From Erysipelotrichaceae bacterium (lineage in GTDB: Bacteria > Bacillota_I > Bacilli_A > Erysipelotrichales > Erysipelotrichaceae): 47,739 nucleotides of DNA. The position numbers and the translations under genes were made by a program. Of this stretch, positions 1-8,590 are shown piece by piece (the first letter of the stretch is position 1; every line of letters begins with the position of its first letter). The notes beneath the pieces are model-generated. The model made no database searches. It worked only from the letters and a program-made list of their open reading frames with translations, and had not been told where the DNA came from. The stretch covers positions 1 through 47,739 of the forward strand of contig JAUNEN010000016.1 of the NCBI GenBank assembly GCA_030525525.1, given 5' to 3'.

Positions 1-104
1 AAGCATATGAAGTGCTTGGCTGGAAGGCAGAAAAGACACTTGCCGACATGTGCCGTGACGCATGGAACTGGCAGTCGAAGAATCCGGACGGATACGGAAA
101 CTGA
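1..104 (+). CDS. galE: UDP-glucose 4-epimerase, C-terminal end (partial)
   Basis: Only the last 33 codons are in the window; the reading frame enters at base 3 and stops with TGA at 102-104. The visible tail contains the typical GalE ending, with a LGW.AE.TL.DMCRD.W.WQ..NP.GY pattern that matches the C-terminus of bacterial GalE. GalE interconverts UDP-galactose and UDP-glucose in the cytoplasm with bound NAD. The next gene starts three bases after this stop, so the two are probably co-transcribed. Identification rests on the tail alone, but that tail is distinctive. Confidence 0.85.
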   Translation, partial: AYEVLGWKAEKTLADMCRDAWNWQSKNPDGYGN

Positions 105-106
105 GC

Positions 107-706
107 ATGCTTGCCTCTCATCATGAAACACCGAAGGATATCTTTGCGAACTGGCCGGATTCCTATTATGAAGAAGAAAGCCTCGCAAAGCGCAGACAGT
201 ATCTGAATCACATTCTGTCTGAACATCCCGAGTCAGTTTCCGATCAGAACCGCGATGCTCTGCTAAACAGAAGATACGGCGGAAAGGATGAGACCGATCT
301 CTTCATCCGGGCATGGATGATGATCCGCATTCATGAAGGCGACAGAATCACATTCTTAAACAGGAAACACATCGAAAAAGAACTGCGTCACAATCTGACG
401 CAGCTCTGTGTTCTTGATTTTGAGATGAGTGATGAACTGATCAGGGAGTGGCGTGATTTTGCAAGGAAGTATCTGATCATCTGCTGTGAATCATCCTCCT
501 ACCGCTCAACCGCATTCGGTCTGATCCGCATGAGTAATGAGAAGACAGCTTTACGGATCGCAGCCGAAATCGATCAGGTCACACGTGTCATTCCTTCAAA
601 GTTCAATCTTGAAGAAGAATGTTCCGCATTCCGGAAAACCGTGATTGATGTTTACTGTCGTCTGCTTGAAAACGGCGAAAAATACTGGAATCAATATAAT
701 GCATGA
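107..706 (+). CDS. uncharacterised 199-aa protein downstream of galE
   Basis: I do not recognise this with certainty; it may belong to the small Firmicutes families that sit beside galE/galT (DUF6553 is a tentative guess). I place the start at ATG 107, just after the galE stop, because an upstream in-frame start at 62 would lie inside galE. The product is soluble, helical and charged, with no signal peptide or membrane segment. A middle block around residues 65-85 contains RYGGKDETD followed by an aromatic FIRAWMM stretch. It is followed directly by a strong terminator, so it closes the galE transcript. No catalytic motif is obvious. Confidence 0.7.
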   Translation: MLASHHETPKDIFANWPDSYYEEESLAKRRQYLNHILSEHPESVSDQNRDALLNRRYGGKDETDLFIRAWMMIRIHEGDRITFLNRKHIEKELRHNLTQLCVLDFEMSDELIREWRDFARKYLIICCESSSYRSTAFGLIRMSNEKTALRIAAEIDQVTRVIPSKFNLEEECSAFRKTVIDVYCRLLENGEKYWNQYNA

Positions 707-741
707 GCCGGTCAGTTTAAGTGACCGGCCCATGTTTTTTT
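707..741 (+). terminator. Rho-independent terminator after the galE operon
   Basis: Eight-base-pair stem GCCGGTCA/TGACCGGC (707-714 and 722-729) with a 7-base loop, followed by a run of seven or more T. It directly follows the stop at 706 and separates this transcript from the convergent pyrI. Confidence 0.9.
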
Positions 742-751
742 ATTTTCTTTT

Positions 752-1168
752 TTAAGCAGCTTTTGTTTCGCAGTAGACACAGCGGTAGATTCTGTTTTCT
801 CTGTCGCTCAGTCTGAATTCATGCACAATCTCCTGCTCGGTTGTTGAAATGCAGCGGGGATTTTTGCAGCGGATGACATTCTTCAGAACTTCCGGAAGAT
901 CGAGTTTCTTCTTTTCAACGATCTCACCGTTTTTGATGACAACGACTGTTGCCTGGGGATCGACAAATCCGACCAGATCAAGATTCAGATCGATTTCACG
1001 GTCAATCTTGATGATGTCCTTTCTGCCGAGCTTCTGTGAGGAAACATTTCTTAAAAGAGCGACTGAACAGTCAAGTGAGTTGAGATCAAGCAGCTCATAG
1101 AGCTTCATGCCGTTGCCGGCAGTGATGTGATCAATGACGATTCCGTTCTGGATTGAGTCGATATTCAT
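752..1168 (-). CDS. pyrI: aspartate carbamoyltransferase regulatory chain
   Basis: 138 aa, the regulatory subunit of class B aspartate transcarbamoylase. The N-terminal allosteric nucleotide-binding domain begins [15 protein letters not shown] and is followed by a GxKLY element. The C-terminal zinc domain carries four cysteines in the usual CxxxxC...CxxC order (CKNPRC near residue 101 and CVYC near residue 132), which contact the catalytic chain. Its ATG overlaps the pyrB stop codon as ATGA, so translation is coupled and stoichiometry is likely controlled. PyrI normally mediates CTP/UTP inhibition and ATP activation of PyrB. The length is slightly short of the E. coli protein, but all four zinc ligands are present. 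Confidence 0.95.
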   Translation of the reverse strand: MNIDSIQNGIVIDHITAGNGMKLYELLDLNSLDCSVALLRNVSSQKLGRKDIIKIDREIDLNLDLVGFVDPQATVVVIKNGEIVEKKKLDLPEVLKNVIRCKNPRCISTTEQEIVHEFRLSDRENRIYRCVYCETKAA

Positions 1169-2088
1169 ATTGTTCCTGCCTCCTTGAGAAGTTTCATGAT
1201 CAATGCCATGCGCATGTATTTTCCGTTGAGAACCTGTTTGAAGTAGCAGGCACGGGGATCATCATCGATTGCCACGCTGATTTCATTGACACGGGGCAGC
1301 GGATGCATGATGATCATATCCTTTTTCGCATTTGTCAGTTTGTCAGGTGTCAGGATGTAGCTGTCCTTGAGACGGAGATAATCTTCTTCATTGAAGAAAC
1401 GCTCTCTCTGCACTCTCGTCATATAGAGAACATCCAGTTCCGGCATCACTTCCGTAAGATCAGTTGTCTGTATATAAGGGATTCCCTTTTTGACAAGAAC
1501 ATCTTTTTTGACGTAGCTCGGAACCTTGAGTTCTTCAGGAGAAATGAGAACCATTTTCAGTCCGCTGTATCTGCTCATCGCATTGATCAGAGAGTGAACC
1601 GTACGGCCGAATTTCAGGTCGCCGCATACACCGACGGTCAGATTTTCGAATGTTCCCTTTTCTCTGTAAATGGTTAACAGATCGGCAAGTGTCTGGGTCG
1701 GGTGATTATGGCCGCCGTCTCCGGCATTGATGATCGGAACCGAAGCAGCTCTTGAGGCAACAAGCGGTGCACCTTCCTTGGGGTGGCGCATGGCGATGAT
1801 ATCGGCATAGCAGCTGACAGTCTTGACGGTGTCGGATACACTTTCACCCTTGGCAGCCGATGAACTCTGCGCTTCGGAAAAGCCGATGACGTTTCCGCCG
1901 AGTTCATACATCGCAGCTTCAAAGCTCAAACGTGTGCGGGTACTCGGTTCAAAGAAGAGAGTCGCCAGTTTCTTTCCGTGGCAGACTTCAGAATAGCGGT
2001 CCGGATGAGCGATGATGTCTTCTGCCGTTGCGATCAGTTCGCTCAGCTCATCGGTGCTCAGATCCAGAATATCGATAATACTTCTCAT
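1165..2088 (-). CDS. pyrB: aspartate carbamoyltransferase catalytic chain
   Basis: 307 aa, full length. It condenses carbamoyl phosphate with L-aspartate to form N-carbamoyl aspartate, the committed step of pyrimidine synthesis. The carbamoyl-phosphate signature [13 protein letters not shown] lies near residue 47, and [12 protein letters not shown] and the MTRVQRERF loop follow in the expected places. The ribosome binding site GGAGGA is at 2092-2097. The gene has its own promoter and a leader-peptide attenuator in the 196-bp gap after carB, and it overlaps pyrI. It draws carbamoyl phosphate from the CarAB encoded immediately upstream. Confidence 0.97.
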   Translation of the reverse strand: MRSIIDILDLSTDELSELIATAEDIIAHPDRYSEVCHGKKLATLFFEPSTRTRLSFEAAMYELGGNVIGFSEAQSSSAAKGESVSDTVKTVSCYADIIAMRHPKEGAPLVASRAASVPIINAGDGGHNHPTQTLADLLTIYREKGTFENLTVGVCGDLKFGRTVHSLINAMSRYSGLKMVLISPEELKVPSYVKKDVLVKKGIPYIQTTDLTEVMPELDVLYMTRVQRERFFNEEDYLRLKDSYILTPDKLTNAKKDMIIMHPLPRVNEISVAIDDDPRACYFKQVLNGKYMRMALIMKLLKEAGTI

Positions 2089-2106
2089 ACATCCTCCGTT
2101 TCTTTC

Positions 2107-2214
2107 AGTAAAAAAGGTTTCCGCACCTCAGAGAATACGGAAACCTGAAAAGATGAAATCAGTCTGATGATTCATGAATGCATTCGGTTTTTGGCAAGCC
2201 TTGATGTATTTCAT
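2107..2214 (-). CDS. pyrBI leader peptide (35 codons)
   Basis: A short reading frame opens at ATG 2212-2214, preceded by GGAG six bases upstream, and stops at TGA 2107-2109. The frame was set from coordinates. It runs through the whole terminator hairpin at 2111-2149 and ends just beyond its T-run. The second half is rich in U-containing codons (Asp-Phe-Ile-Phe then Arg-Phe-Pro-Tyr) just before and inside the hairpin. This geometry is that of the E. coli pyrBI leader, where low UTP slows RNA polymerase, the trailing ribosome reaches the hairpin and termination is prevented. The peptide itself probably has no function. A two-base uncertainty in my reading near 2151-2160 would affect individual residues but not the coordinate-derived frame. 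Confidence 0.6.
2111..2149 (-). terminator. pyrBI attenuator hairpin
   Basis: On the minus strand the stem AGGTTTCCG/CGGAAACCT, with a loop of about 12 bases, is followed by a run of six T. It lies 23 bases before the pyrB start, inside the leader frame, so it is an attenuator rather than an operon end. Confidence 0.85.
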
Positions 2215-2246
2215 GCATATCTCCAAACGGTCGAAAGACCTTTCAT

Positions 2247-2275
2247 ATATAACTACGGATTGAGATGTTTGTCAA
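2247..2275 (-). promoter_or_regulatory. promoter for pyrBI
   Basis: A perfect -35 TTGACA (2270-2275), a 17-base spacer and a -10 TTATAT/TATATA (around 2247-2252) on the minus strand. It lies immediately after the carB-dapF stop codon. No terminator separates it from the arginine block, so readthrough from upstream is possible as well. Confidence 0.75.
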
Positions 2276-2284
2276 CGCACTTTG

Positions 2285-5200
2285 TTAATATTCAAAGGTT
2301 CCTTCAAATGCAATCTCCGCCCCGCCGGTCAGGATTGCCCTGTCATGTTCAATGCGCACGGACATATCGCCGCCGGGCAGCTTGACTGTGATGTCGGTAT
2401 TTTCTTCGCAATATCCCAGTCTGATCGCTGCGGCAGCCGCCGCACAGGCACCTGTTCCGCAGGCAAGCGTGATTCCGTTGCCGCGTTCATAGACGCGCAC
2501 TCTCAATGTGCAGGGATCCACAACCCGGACAAATTCTGTATTGATTCTGTCCGGGAACATCTCATGATATTCAAACTTCGGACCTTCTTCATCAAGATCA
2601 ATCTGATCGATCTGATCTGCAAAGACAACACAATGAGGATTTCCCACGGACAGACAGGTGATACGGTATTCCTTTTCACCGACTTTCACCGGTTCATCAA
2701 TCACTTCTTCTTTTTCAAAGATCACCGGAATCTGATCTGCCTTCCATTCAATTCTTCCGACTTCAGCAGAGACAGTACCGACCTTTCCGTTTCTTGTAAA
2801 CAGATGAATTGTCCGGATACCTTCTGCCGTTTCAATTTCCAGAACATCCTTGCGCACAATTCCTTTGTCATAAAGATACTTGCCGATTAAGCGCAGATTG
2901 TTACCGGCCATTCTGCCTTCCGAACCGTCCTTGTTGAAACTTCTCATCTTCGCATCGGCAATGTCTGATGTTTCCACAAGCACGATGCCGTCGGCACCGA
3001 TCGATTCATGTCTCGAACATAGTGAGACACATAAGGATTCGGCACCTGAAATCAGGCCGTCCATATTGTTGATGAAGATGTAATCATTTCCGCAGTCCTG
3101 CATCTTTGTAAATGCAATCTGCTCATGGACATGACGCATATGGTTGATATCGACAAGCTCGGTATTATGAACGCTGTAATGAGAGCCGATCATATCCGCC
3201 GATGCATTGGCCGTATCCACACTTGTCAGACACGGTATATTCAGCTGCATTGCTTTTCTGTGCAGCGCTGTATAATCACCCATTGTCGCATCCTTGACGG
3301 CACCGGTATAAATGATCAGGCTGATCTTTCCGGCCTCCATCAATTGTACAATCTCATCGCTTTCACTTGCATTGGCAACGGAAGTCACATCAATGCCCAT
3401 CGAGCGAATTGTTTCGGCAGTGCCATGGGTTGCGTAGATCTTCATGTTCAGATCATTGAATTTCTTCGCCGCATCAAGAATTTCCTGATAATCATAGCTG
3501 TCAACGCTGATCAGGACTCCTGTTTCCTCATTCCTGCGGTTTTCAAAATCACGGAATCCGGCCGCACTCAATCCTTTGTAAAGGGCTTCGCTGAGTGTTC
3601 TGCCGATACCGAGCGCTTCGCCGGTGGACTTCATTTCCGGACCGAGGATCGAATTGGCATCGGCAAGCTTTTCAAACGAGAACACCGGCACCTTGACGCA
3701 ATAGTAAGGCGGAATCCGGTATAAACCGGTCCCGTATCCAAGATCTTTGAGCCTGCTACCGAGCATGACCTTTGAAGCAAGGTCTGCCATCGGCACACCG
3801 GTTACCTTGGAAATATAGGGGACCGTACGGCTGGCTCTCGGATTGACTTCAATGACATAAAGCCTGCCGCCGAACATCAGATACTGAATGTTGACAAGAC
3901 CTTTTGTCTTCATCGCAAGAGTCAGCTTTTCACTGACGGAAATAATCCTCGAAAGATCGCGGTCGTTGAGATTGTAGGGAGGATAGACAGCGATCGAGTC
4001 GCCGCTGTGAATGCCTGCCCTTTCGATATGTTCCATAACACCGGGAATCAATACATCCGTACCGTCTGAAATCGCATCGACTTCAAGCTCAATACCGGGC
4101 AGATACTGATCGATCAGTACCGTGTTTTCATTCTTCTGAGCCAGGATTCTGCCCATATATTCGACTACATCAGCTTCTTCATGAGCGATCGTCATATTCT
4201 GACCGCCGATGACATATGAAGGTCTTAACAATACCGGATAGCCGACATCTTCAGCTGCTTTGAGTGCTTCTTCCATCGTGCGCACCGCTTCTCCTTTGGG
4301 ACGGCGCACATGAAGCTCTTCCAGAAGTGCATCAAAGCGTTCTCTGTCTTCGGCCAGATCAATACTGTCAGCCGTTGTACCGAGAATCTGTATTCCCTGC
4401 TCAGCCAGGAAAGATGTCAGTCTGATCGCTGTCTGGCCGCCGAAAGCAACCACAACACCGACCGGCTTTTCCACATTGATGATATTCATGACATCTTCTT
4501 CGCACAAAGGCTCAAAATAGAGTCTGTCGGCGGTGTCATAATCAGTGGATACCGTTTCCGGATTGTTGTTGACAATGACGGTTTCATAGCCCATTTCCCT
4601 GAGTGTCCAGACAGAGTGCACGGATGAATAGTCAAATTCAATTCCCTGCCCGATCCGGATCGGACCGGAGCCGAGAACCATAATGACTTCCTTTCCGCTG
4701 CGCCTGAATGTCCGTGATTCACAAGCCGTGTCGCTTACCGAATAGAAGTAAGGCGTCTTGGCAGAGAATTCAGCAGCGCATGTATCAACCATCTTGTAGG
4801 AAAGAGACAGCGGTTTTTCAATCTTGTGACCGCTCAGTCTTTCCAGTGCCTGATCCGTATAGCCAAGCCGCTTGCCTTCCAGATAATCTTCCTGTGTGAA
4901 CGCTGAGGCAATATTTTTTTCAAACTCTGCAAGGTCTGCGATTTTATACAGGAACCATTCATCAATCATCGTGATGTCATGGATCTCTTCGACACTGATG
5001 CCTTTTTTGAGCGCTTCAAAAACAGTGAACAGTCTTCTGTCATTCTGATCTTTGAGACGCTCATGCACATCCCTGTTATCAAGAGGCGGTGCGTTGAGGG
5101 TATCAAGACCGATCTCAGCACCTCTGACGGCTTTCATCAAAGCCGCTTCAAACGAAGTACCGATCGCCATAACTTCGCCGGTTGCCTTCATCTGGGTGCC

Positions 5201-6316
5201 GAGCTGTCTGCTTGAGCCGGCAAATTTGTCAAACGGCCATTTCGGGAATTTGACAACAACATAGTCAAGGGCTGGTTCATAACATGAACATGTCTTACCG
5301 GTGATCTCATTGGTGATTTCATCGAGTGTATAGCCAAGGGCAATCTTCGTGCTCACCTTGGCAATCGGATAGCCGGTTGCCTTGGAGGCAAGTGCACTGG
5401 AACGGGAAACACGGGGATTGACCTCGATGATTGCATATTCAAAGCTTTCCGGATTCAGGGCAATCTGAACATTGCAGCCGCCGACGATCTTCAGCTCGCT
5501 GATAATATCAAGCGAGGCACTTCTTAACATCTGGAATTCTTTATCTGCAAGGGTCAGACATGGTGCCGTGACAATCGAGTCCCCGGTATGAATTCCGACC
5601 GGATCAAAGTTTTCCATTGAACAGACAGCGATTGTATTCCCGATCGAATCTCTCAATGTTTCAAATTCGATTTCCTTCCAGCCGGCAATTGATTTTTCAA
5701 CAAGCACCTGGGTGATCGGTGAAAGTTCAAGTCCGGTATGGACAACCGTTCTCAATTCTTCTTCGTCATATACGATTCCGCCGCCGCTGCCGCCAAGCGT
5801 AAAGGCAGGTCTGATGATCACCGGATAGCCGATTCTTTCGGCTGCTTCTGCCGCTTCGTCTTCGGTATTTGCAATTTCCGAAGCAACTACCGGCTGATTG
5901 ATTTTCTTCATTGCCTGACGGAACAGATCACGGTCTTCCGCCCGGTCAATGGCTTCCATATCACTGCCAAGCAGCCTGACGCCGTGCTCACTCAGCCAGT
6001 TGTCTTTGCAAAGCTCCATGGCAAGCGTCAGTCCGGTCTGCCCGCCGAGTCCTGCCAGCAGGGAATCGGGTTTTTCTTTTTCAATGATCCGCTTCAATGT
6101 TTCCGCATTCATCGGCTCAAGATATATTTCGTCTGCCAGATGATGGTCGGTCATGATCGTTGCCGGATTGGAATTGGCAAGGACAACATTGATTCCTTCC
6201 TGCTTCAGCACACGGCATGCCTGGGCACCGGCATAATCAAATTCAGCTGCCTGCCCGATGATGATCGGACCCGAACCGATGACAAGAACTTTTTTGATTG
6301 AACAATCCTTCGGCAT
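2285..6316 (-). CDS. carB: carbamoyl-phosphate synthase large chain fused to a diaminopimelate epimerase-like domain
   Basis: 1343 aa, against about 1070 for ordinary CarB. Residues 1 to about 1060 are complete CarB: two ATP-grasp synthetase halves (GSGPIIIGQAAEFDYAG near 14 and GSGPIRIGQGIEFDYS near 552) and the C-terminal MGS-like allosteric domain. Residues about 1067-1343 are a near-complete DapF: KMQDCGNDY at its start, SVGNPHCVVF in the middle and ACGTGACA at the end (Cys about 1286). The first catalytic cysteine of DapF, in the usual CGNGxR motif, is replaced: the sequence reads MAGNNLR at about 1136-1142. The fusion is in frame with no ribosome binding site at the junction. The start lies one base from the carA stop. 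CarB makes carbamoyl phosphate from bicarbonate, ATP and ammonia; epimerase activity of the tail is doubtful. Confidence 0.93.
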   Translation of the reverse strand: MPKDCSIKKVLVIGSGPIIIGQAAEFDYAGAQACRVLKQEGINVVLANSNPATIMTDHHLADEIYLEPMNAETLKRIIEKEKPDSLLAGLGGQTGLTLAMELCKDNWLSEHGVRLLGSDMEAIDRAEDRDLFRQAMKKINQPVVASEIANTEDEAAEAAERIGYPVIIRPAFTLGGSGGGIVYDEEELRTVVHTGLELSPITQVLVEKSIAGWKEIEFETLRDSIGNTIAVCSMENFDPVGIHTGDSIVTAPCLTLADKEFQMLRSASLDIISELKIVGGCNVQIALNPESFEYAIIEVNPRVSRSSALASKATGYPIAKVSTKIALGYTLDEITNEITGKTCSCYEPALDYVVVKFPKWPFDKFAGSSRQLGTQMKATGEVMAIGTSFEAALMKAVRGAEIGLDTLNAPPLDNRDVHERLKDQNDRRLFTVFEALKKGISVEEIHDITMIDEWFLYKIADLAEFEKNIASAFTQEDYLEGKRLGYTDQALERLSGHKIEKPLSLSYKMVDTCAAEFSAKTPYFYSVSDTACESRTFRRSGKEVIMVLGSGPIRIGQGIEFDYSSVHSVWTLREMGYETVIVNNNPETVSTDYDTADRLYFEPLCEEDVMNIINVEKPVGVVVAFGGQTAIRLTSFLAEQGIQILGTTADSIDLAEDRERFDALLEELHVRRPKGEAVRTMEEALKAAEDVGYPVLLRPSYVIGGQNMTIAHEEADVVEYMGRILAQKNENTVLIDQYLPGIELEVDAISDGTDVLIPGVMEHIERAGIHSGDSIAVYPPYNLNDRDLSRIISVSEKLTLAMKTKGLVNIQYLMFGGRLYVIEVNPRASRTVPYISKVTGVPMADLASKVMLGSRLKDLGYGTGLYRIPPYYCVKVPVFSFEKLADANSILGPEMKSTGEALGIGRTLSEALYKGLSAAGFRDFENRRNEETGVLISVDSYDYQEILDAAKKFNDLNMKIYATHGTAETIRSMGIDVTSVANASESDEIVQLMEAGKISLIIYTGAVKDATMGDYTALHRKAMQLNIPCLTSVDTANASADMIGSHYSVHNTELVDINHMRHVHEQIAFTKMQDCGNDYIFINNMDGLISGAESLCVSLCSRHESIGADGIVLVETSDIADAKMRSFNKDGSEGRMAGNNLRLIGKYLYDKGIVRKDVLEIETAEGIRTIHLFTRNGKVGTVSAEVGRIEWKADQIPVIFEKEEVIDEPVKVGEKEYRITCLSVGNPHCVVFADQIDQIDLDEEGPKFEYHEMFPDRINTEFVRVVDPCTLRVRVYERGNGITLACGTGACAAAAAAIRLGYCEENTDITVKLPGGDMSVRIEHDRAILTGGAEIAFEGTFEY

Positions 6317-6317
6317 A

Positions 6318-7388
6318 TCAGTTCTCCTCCATCATCTTCATAAAACGCTCAAAGAGGAATTCAGTATCTTTGGGACCGGCACAGGCTTCCGGATGAAACT
6401 GCACCGTAAAGCATTTCAGATCAGGATAGTCAATGCCTTCAAGAGTGCCGTCATTGGCATTGATCAGTCTTTTGCATGCACATGCAGGCAGTGAATCCGG
6501 ATCAACCGCATAGCCGTGATTCTGGGTGGTGATATAGGTTCTGCCTGTGATCAGATCCTTCACCGGCTGATTGGCGCCACGGTGGCCGTATCTCATCTTG
6601 AAGGTTTTCGCACCTGCCGCAAGAGCCGCCATCTGATGGCCGAGACAAATCCCGAAAACCGGTTTCACGCCGAGCAGCTTTCTGATTTCTGCAATCACAT
6701 TCACATTGTCCGCCGGGTCGCTGGGTCCGTTGCTTAACATGATCCCGTCCGGATTCATGGCAAGAATTGTTTCTGCAGTTGTATCGGAAGGAACCGTTGT
6801 GACTGTACATCCGCGTTTCGAGAGCTCTCTTGCAATATTCTTTTTGGCACCGAAATCCATGAGAACCACATGGTATTTTTCATCTTCCGCCTTCTCTGTA
6901 AAGATGTGTTCCGTGCTTAATAAAGGCACGATGTTTCCGGAAACACGGTAGGAGATGATTTCATCGAGACTTTGAGGAACAGCATCAAAAATCCCGGCAT
7001 TGATCACACCGTGCTCACGGATCAGAGAGGTGAGTGCTCTGGTATCAATTCCATAGATTCCCGGAATGTTCTTCTCTTTTAAAAATTCATCAAGTGTTTT
7101 CTGACATCTGAAGTTGGAAGGATGTTCACTGTATTCACGTACCGCATAAGCGAAAAGGGCCGGCTTGCCCTCAAGGTCTTCTTCATTGATGCCGTAATTT
7201 CCGATGAGCGGAAATGTCTGCATCACAATCTGACCGCCGTAGCTCGGATCACTGAGAGTTTCAGTATATCCGACCATGCCGGTCGTAAAGACCAGTTCGC
7301 CAATCCGGTTCCCCATTGCACCGAAGCGCCATCCTTCGTATACAGTTCCGTCAGAAAGCACAAGATATGCCTTCTCACGTTTTTTCAT
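6318..7388 (-). CDS. carA: carbamoyl-phosphate synthase small chain (glutaminase)
   Basis: 356 aa, full length. It hydrolyses glutamine and channels ammonia to CarB. The N-terminal CPSase_sm domain begins YLVLSDGTVYEG; the class I glutamine amidotransferase domain carries the triad Cys248 (FGICLGHQ), His332 and Glu334 (QFHPEA). It lies directly upstream of carB with one base between the genes, and 11 bases downstream of argD. Its position inside the arginine block suggests expression is tied to arginine demand, while pyrBI receives separate pyrimidine control. Confidence 0.97.
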   Translation of the reverse strand: MKKREKAYLVLSDGTVYEGWRFGAMGNRIGELVFTTGMVGYTETLSDPSYGGQIVMQTFPLIGNYGINEEDLEGKPALFAYAVREYSEHPSNFRCQKTLDEFLKEKNIPGIYGIDTRALTSLIREHGVINAGIFDAVPQSLDEIISYRVSGNIVPLLSTEHIFTEKAEDEKYHVVLMDFGAKKNIARELSKRGCTVTTVPSDTTAETILAMNPDGIMLSNGPSDPADNVNVIAEIRKLLGVKPVFGICLGHQMAALAAGAKTFKMRYGHRGANQPVKDLITGRTYITTQNHGYAVDPDSLPACACKRLINANDGTLEGIDYPDLKCFTVQFHPEACAGPKDTEFLFERFMKMMEEN

Positions 7389-7399
7389 AATGACCTTCT

Positions 7400-8587
7400 T
7401 TATTGTTCTGACGCGATTTTCTTAAATGCGTCAATGATCACTTCAACTGCTTTTTCAATCAATTCATCCGGTGTATTGAGCGGCGGAAGAAGTCTGACTT
7501 TGTTGCCGCCGGCAGTTAATACAAGGACATGATTCTTCATGCATTCTTTTGCAATATCCGAAGCACTTCCACTCACCGGTTCAATACCGATCATAAGACC
7601 CATACCGGAAACTGCAAGCACGTTGTCTGCTTTGGAAAGCTTTTCGAAAATGTAAGCAGATTTCTTTTCGACTCCCGCCAGCATTTCTTCATCCAGACGG
7701 TTCAGGTTGCTGAGTGCACCTGCACAGACTGCCGGATTGCCGCCGAATGTTGAGCCGTTGTCGCCGGGTTTGAAAATATCCTGAACCTTTTCACCGAGCA
7801 TCGTTGCGCCGATCGGCAGACCGCCGCCAAGCCCCTTGGCAGTTGTCACAACATCGGGAATCAGATCATAGTTCATATAGGCATAGAGCTTGCCCGTACG
7901 GCCGTTGCCTGCCTGTACTTCATCATCGATGATGATCAGGTCTTCTTCCTTTGCAAGCTTTGCAATGCAGGAAACAAATTCCTCTGACAGTGCTCTGACG
8001 CCGCCTTCTCCCTGCACGCATTCAATCATAATTCCTGCCACATGATTCTCTTTGACAAGCTGAATCAGCTCTTCGCAATCATCCGCATGGCAATGGACAA
8101 AGCCCGGCGTCAAAGGCTGAAAGAGCTCGTGGAAGCGGGCCTGACCGGTTGCCGCAAGGGTGGTCAGAGTTCTGCCGTGGAAGCTGTTTTTCAGAGTGAT
8201 GATCGTTGTATATTCCTTACCCTTATGTTCGCAGGCATACTTTCTGGCAGCCTTGATCGCACATTCATTTGCTTCGGCACCGGAATTGGAGAAGAAGACT
8301 TTCTTCATGCCTGTCTTCTGACACAATGCTTCGGCAAGCTTTGCACAGGGACCTGTATAGTAAAGATTTGATGTATGCTGGAATTCATTCAGCTGACTGA
8401 TGACAGCTTCCTTCCATGTATCATCGCAATACCCGAAGAGATTGACCGCAATGCCGCTGCCCATGTCGATGTATTCTTCACCGTTTTCATCATAAGCAAT
8501 TGATCCTTTGCCTTTGACAATATTGATCGGGAATCTTGCATACGTGCCTGCCACATATTTCTGATCAAGATTGATAATGTCGTTCAT
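7400..8587 (-). CDS. argD: acetylornithine aminotransferase
   Basis: 395 aa class III PLP-dependent aminotransferase. It converts N-acetylglutamate semialdehyde to N-acetylornithine. The PLP lysine is Lys251 in TTAKGLGGGLPIGA, preceded by the DDEVQAGNGRTG strand that binds the pyridine ring. The N-terminus (YARFPINIVKGKGSIAYDENG) matches ArgD rather than other class III members. It lies three bases after argB, in the expected order for an argCJBD cluster, and reads on into carA. Confidence 0.95.
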   Translation of the reverse strand: MNDIINLDQKYVAGTYARFPINIVKGKGSIAYDENGEEYIDMGSGIAVNLFGYCDDTWKEAVISQLNEFQHTSNLYYTGPCAKLAEALCQKTGMKKVFFSNSGAEANECAIKAARKYACEHKGKEYTTIITLKNSFHGRTLTTLAATGQARFHELFQPLTPGFVHCHADDCEELIQLVKENHVAGIMIECVQGEGGVRALSEEFVSCIAKLAKEEDLIIIDDEVQAGNGRTGKLYAYMNYDLIPDVVTTAKGLGGGLPIGATMLGEKVQDIFKPGDNGSTFGGNPAVCAGALSNLNRLDEEMLAGVEKKSAYIFEKLSKADNVLAVSGMGLMIGIEPVSGSASDIAKECMKNHVLVLTAGGNKVRLLPPLNTPDELIEKAVEVIIDAFKKIASEQ

Positions 8588-8590
8588 AGT

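Noticed and set aside
62-106. Upstream start at 62 for the gene after galE
   Set aside because: It lies inside the galE coding frame; ATG 107, just after the galE stop, fits better.
2111-2284. PyrR-binding attenuator before pyrB
   Set aside because: No PyrR anti-antiterminator consensus was found; the leader frame that runs through the hairpin favours coupling instead.
3125-3724. Long plus-strand frame opposite carB
   Set aside because: It is the antisense of conserved carB sequence, with no ribosome binding site and no recognisable motif.
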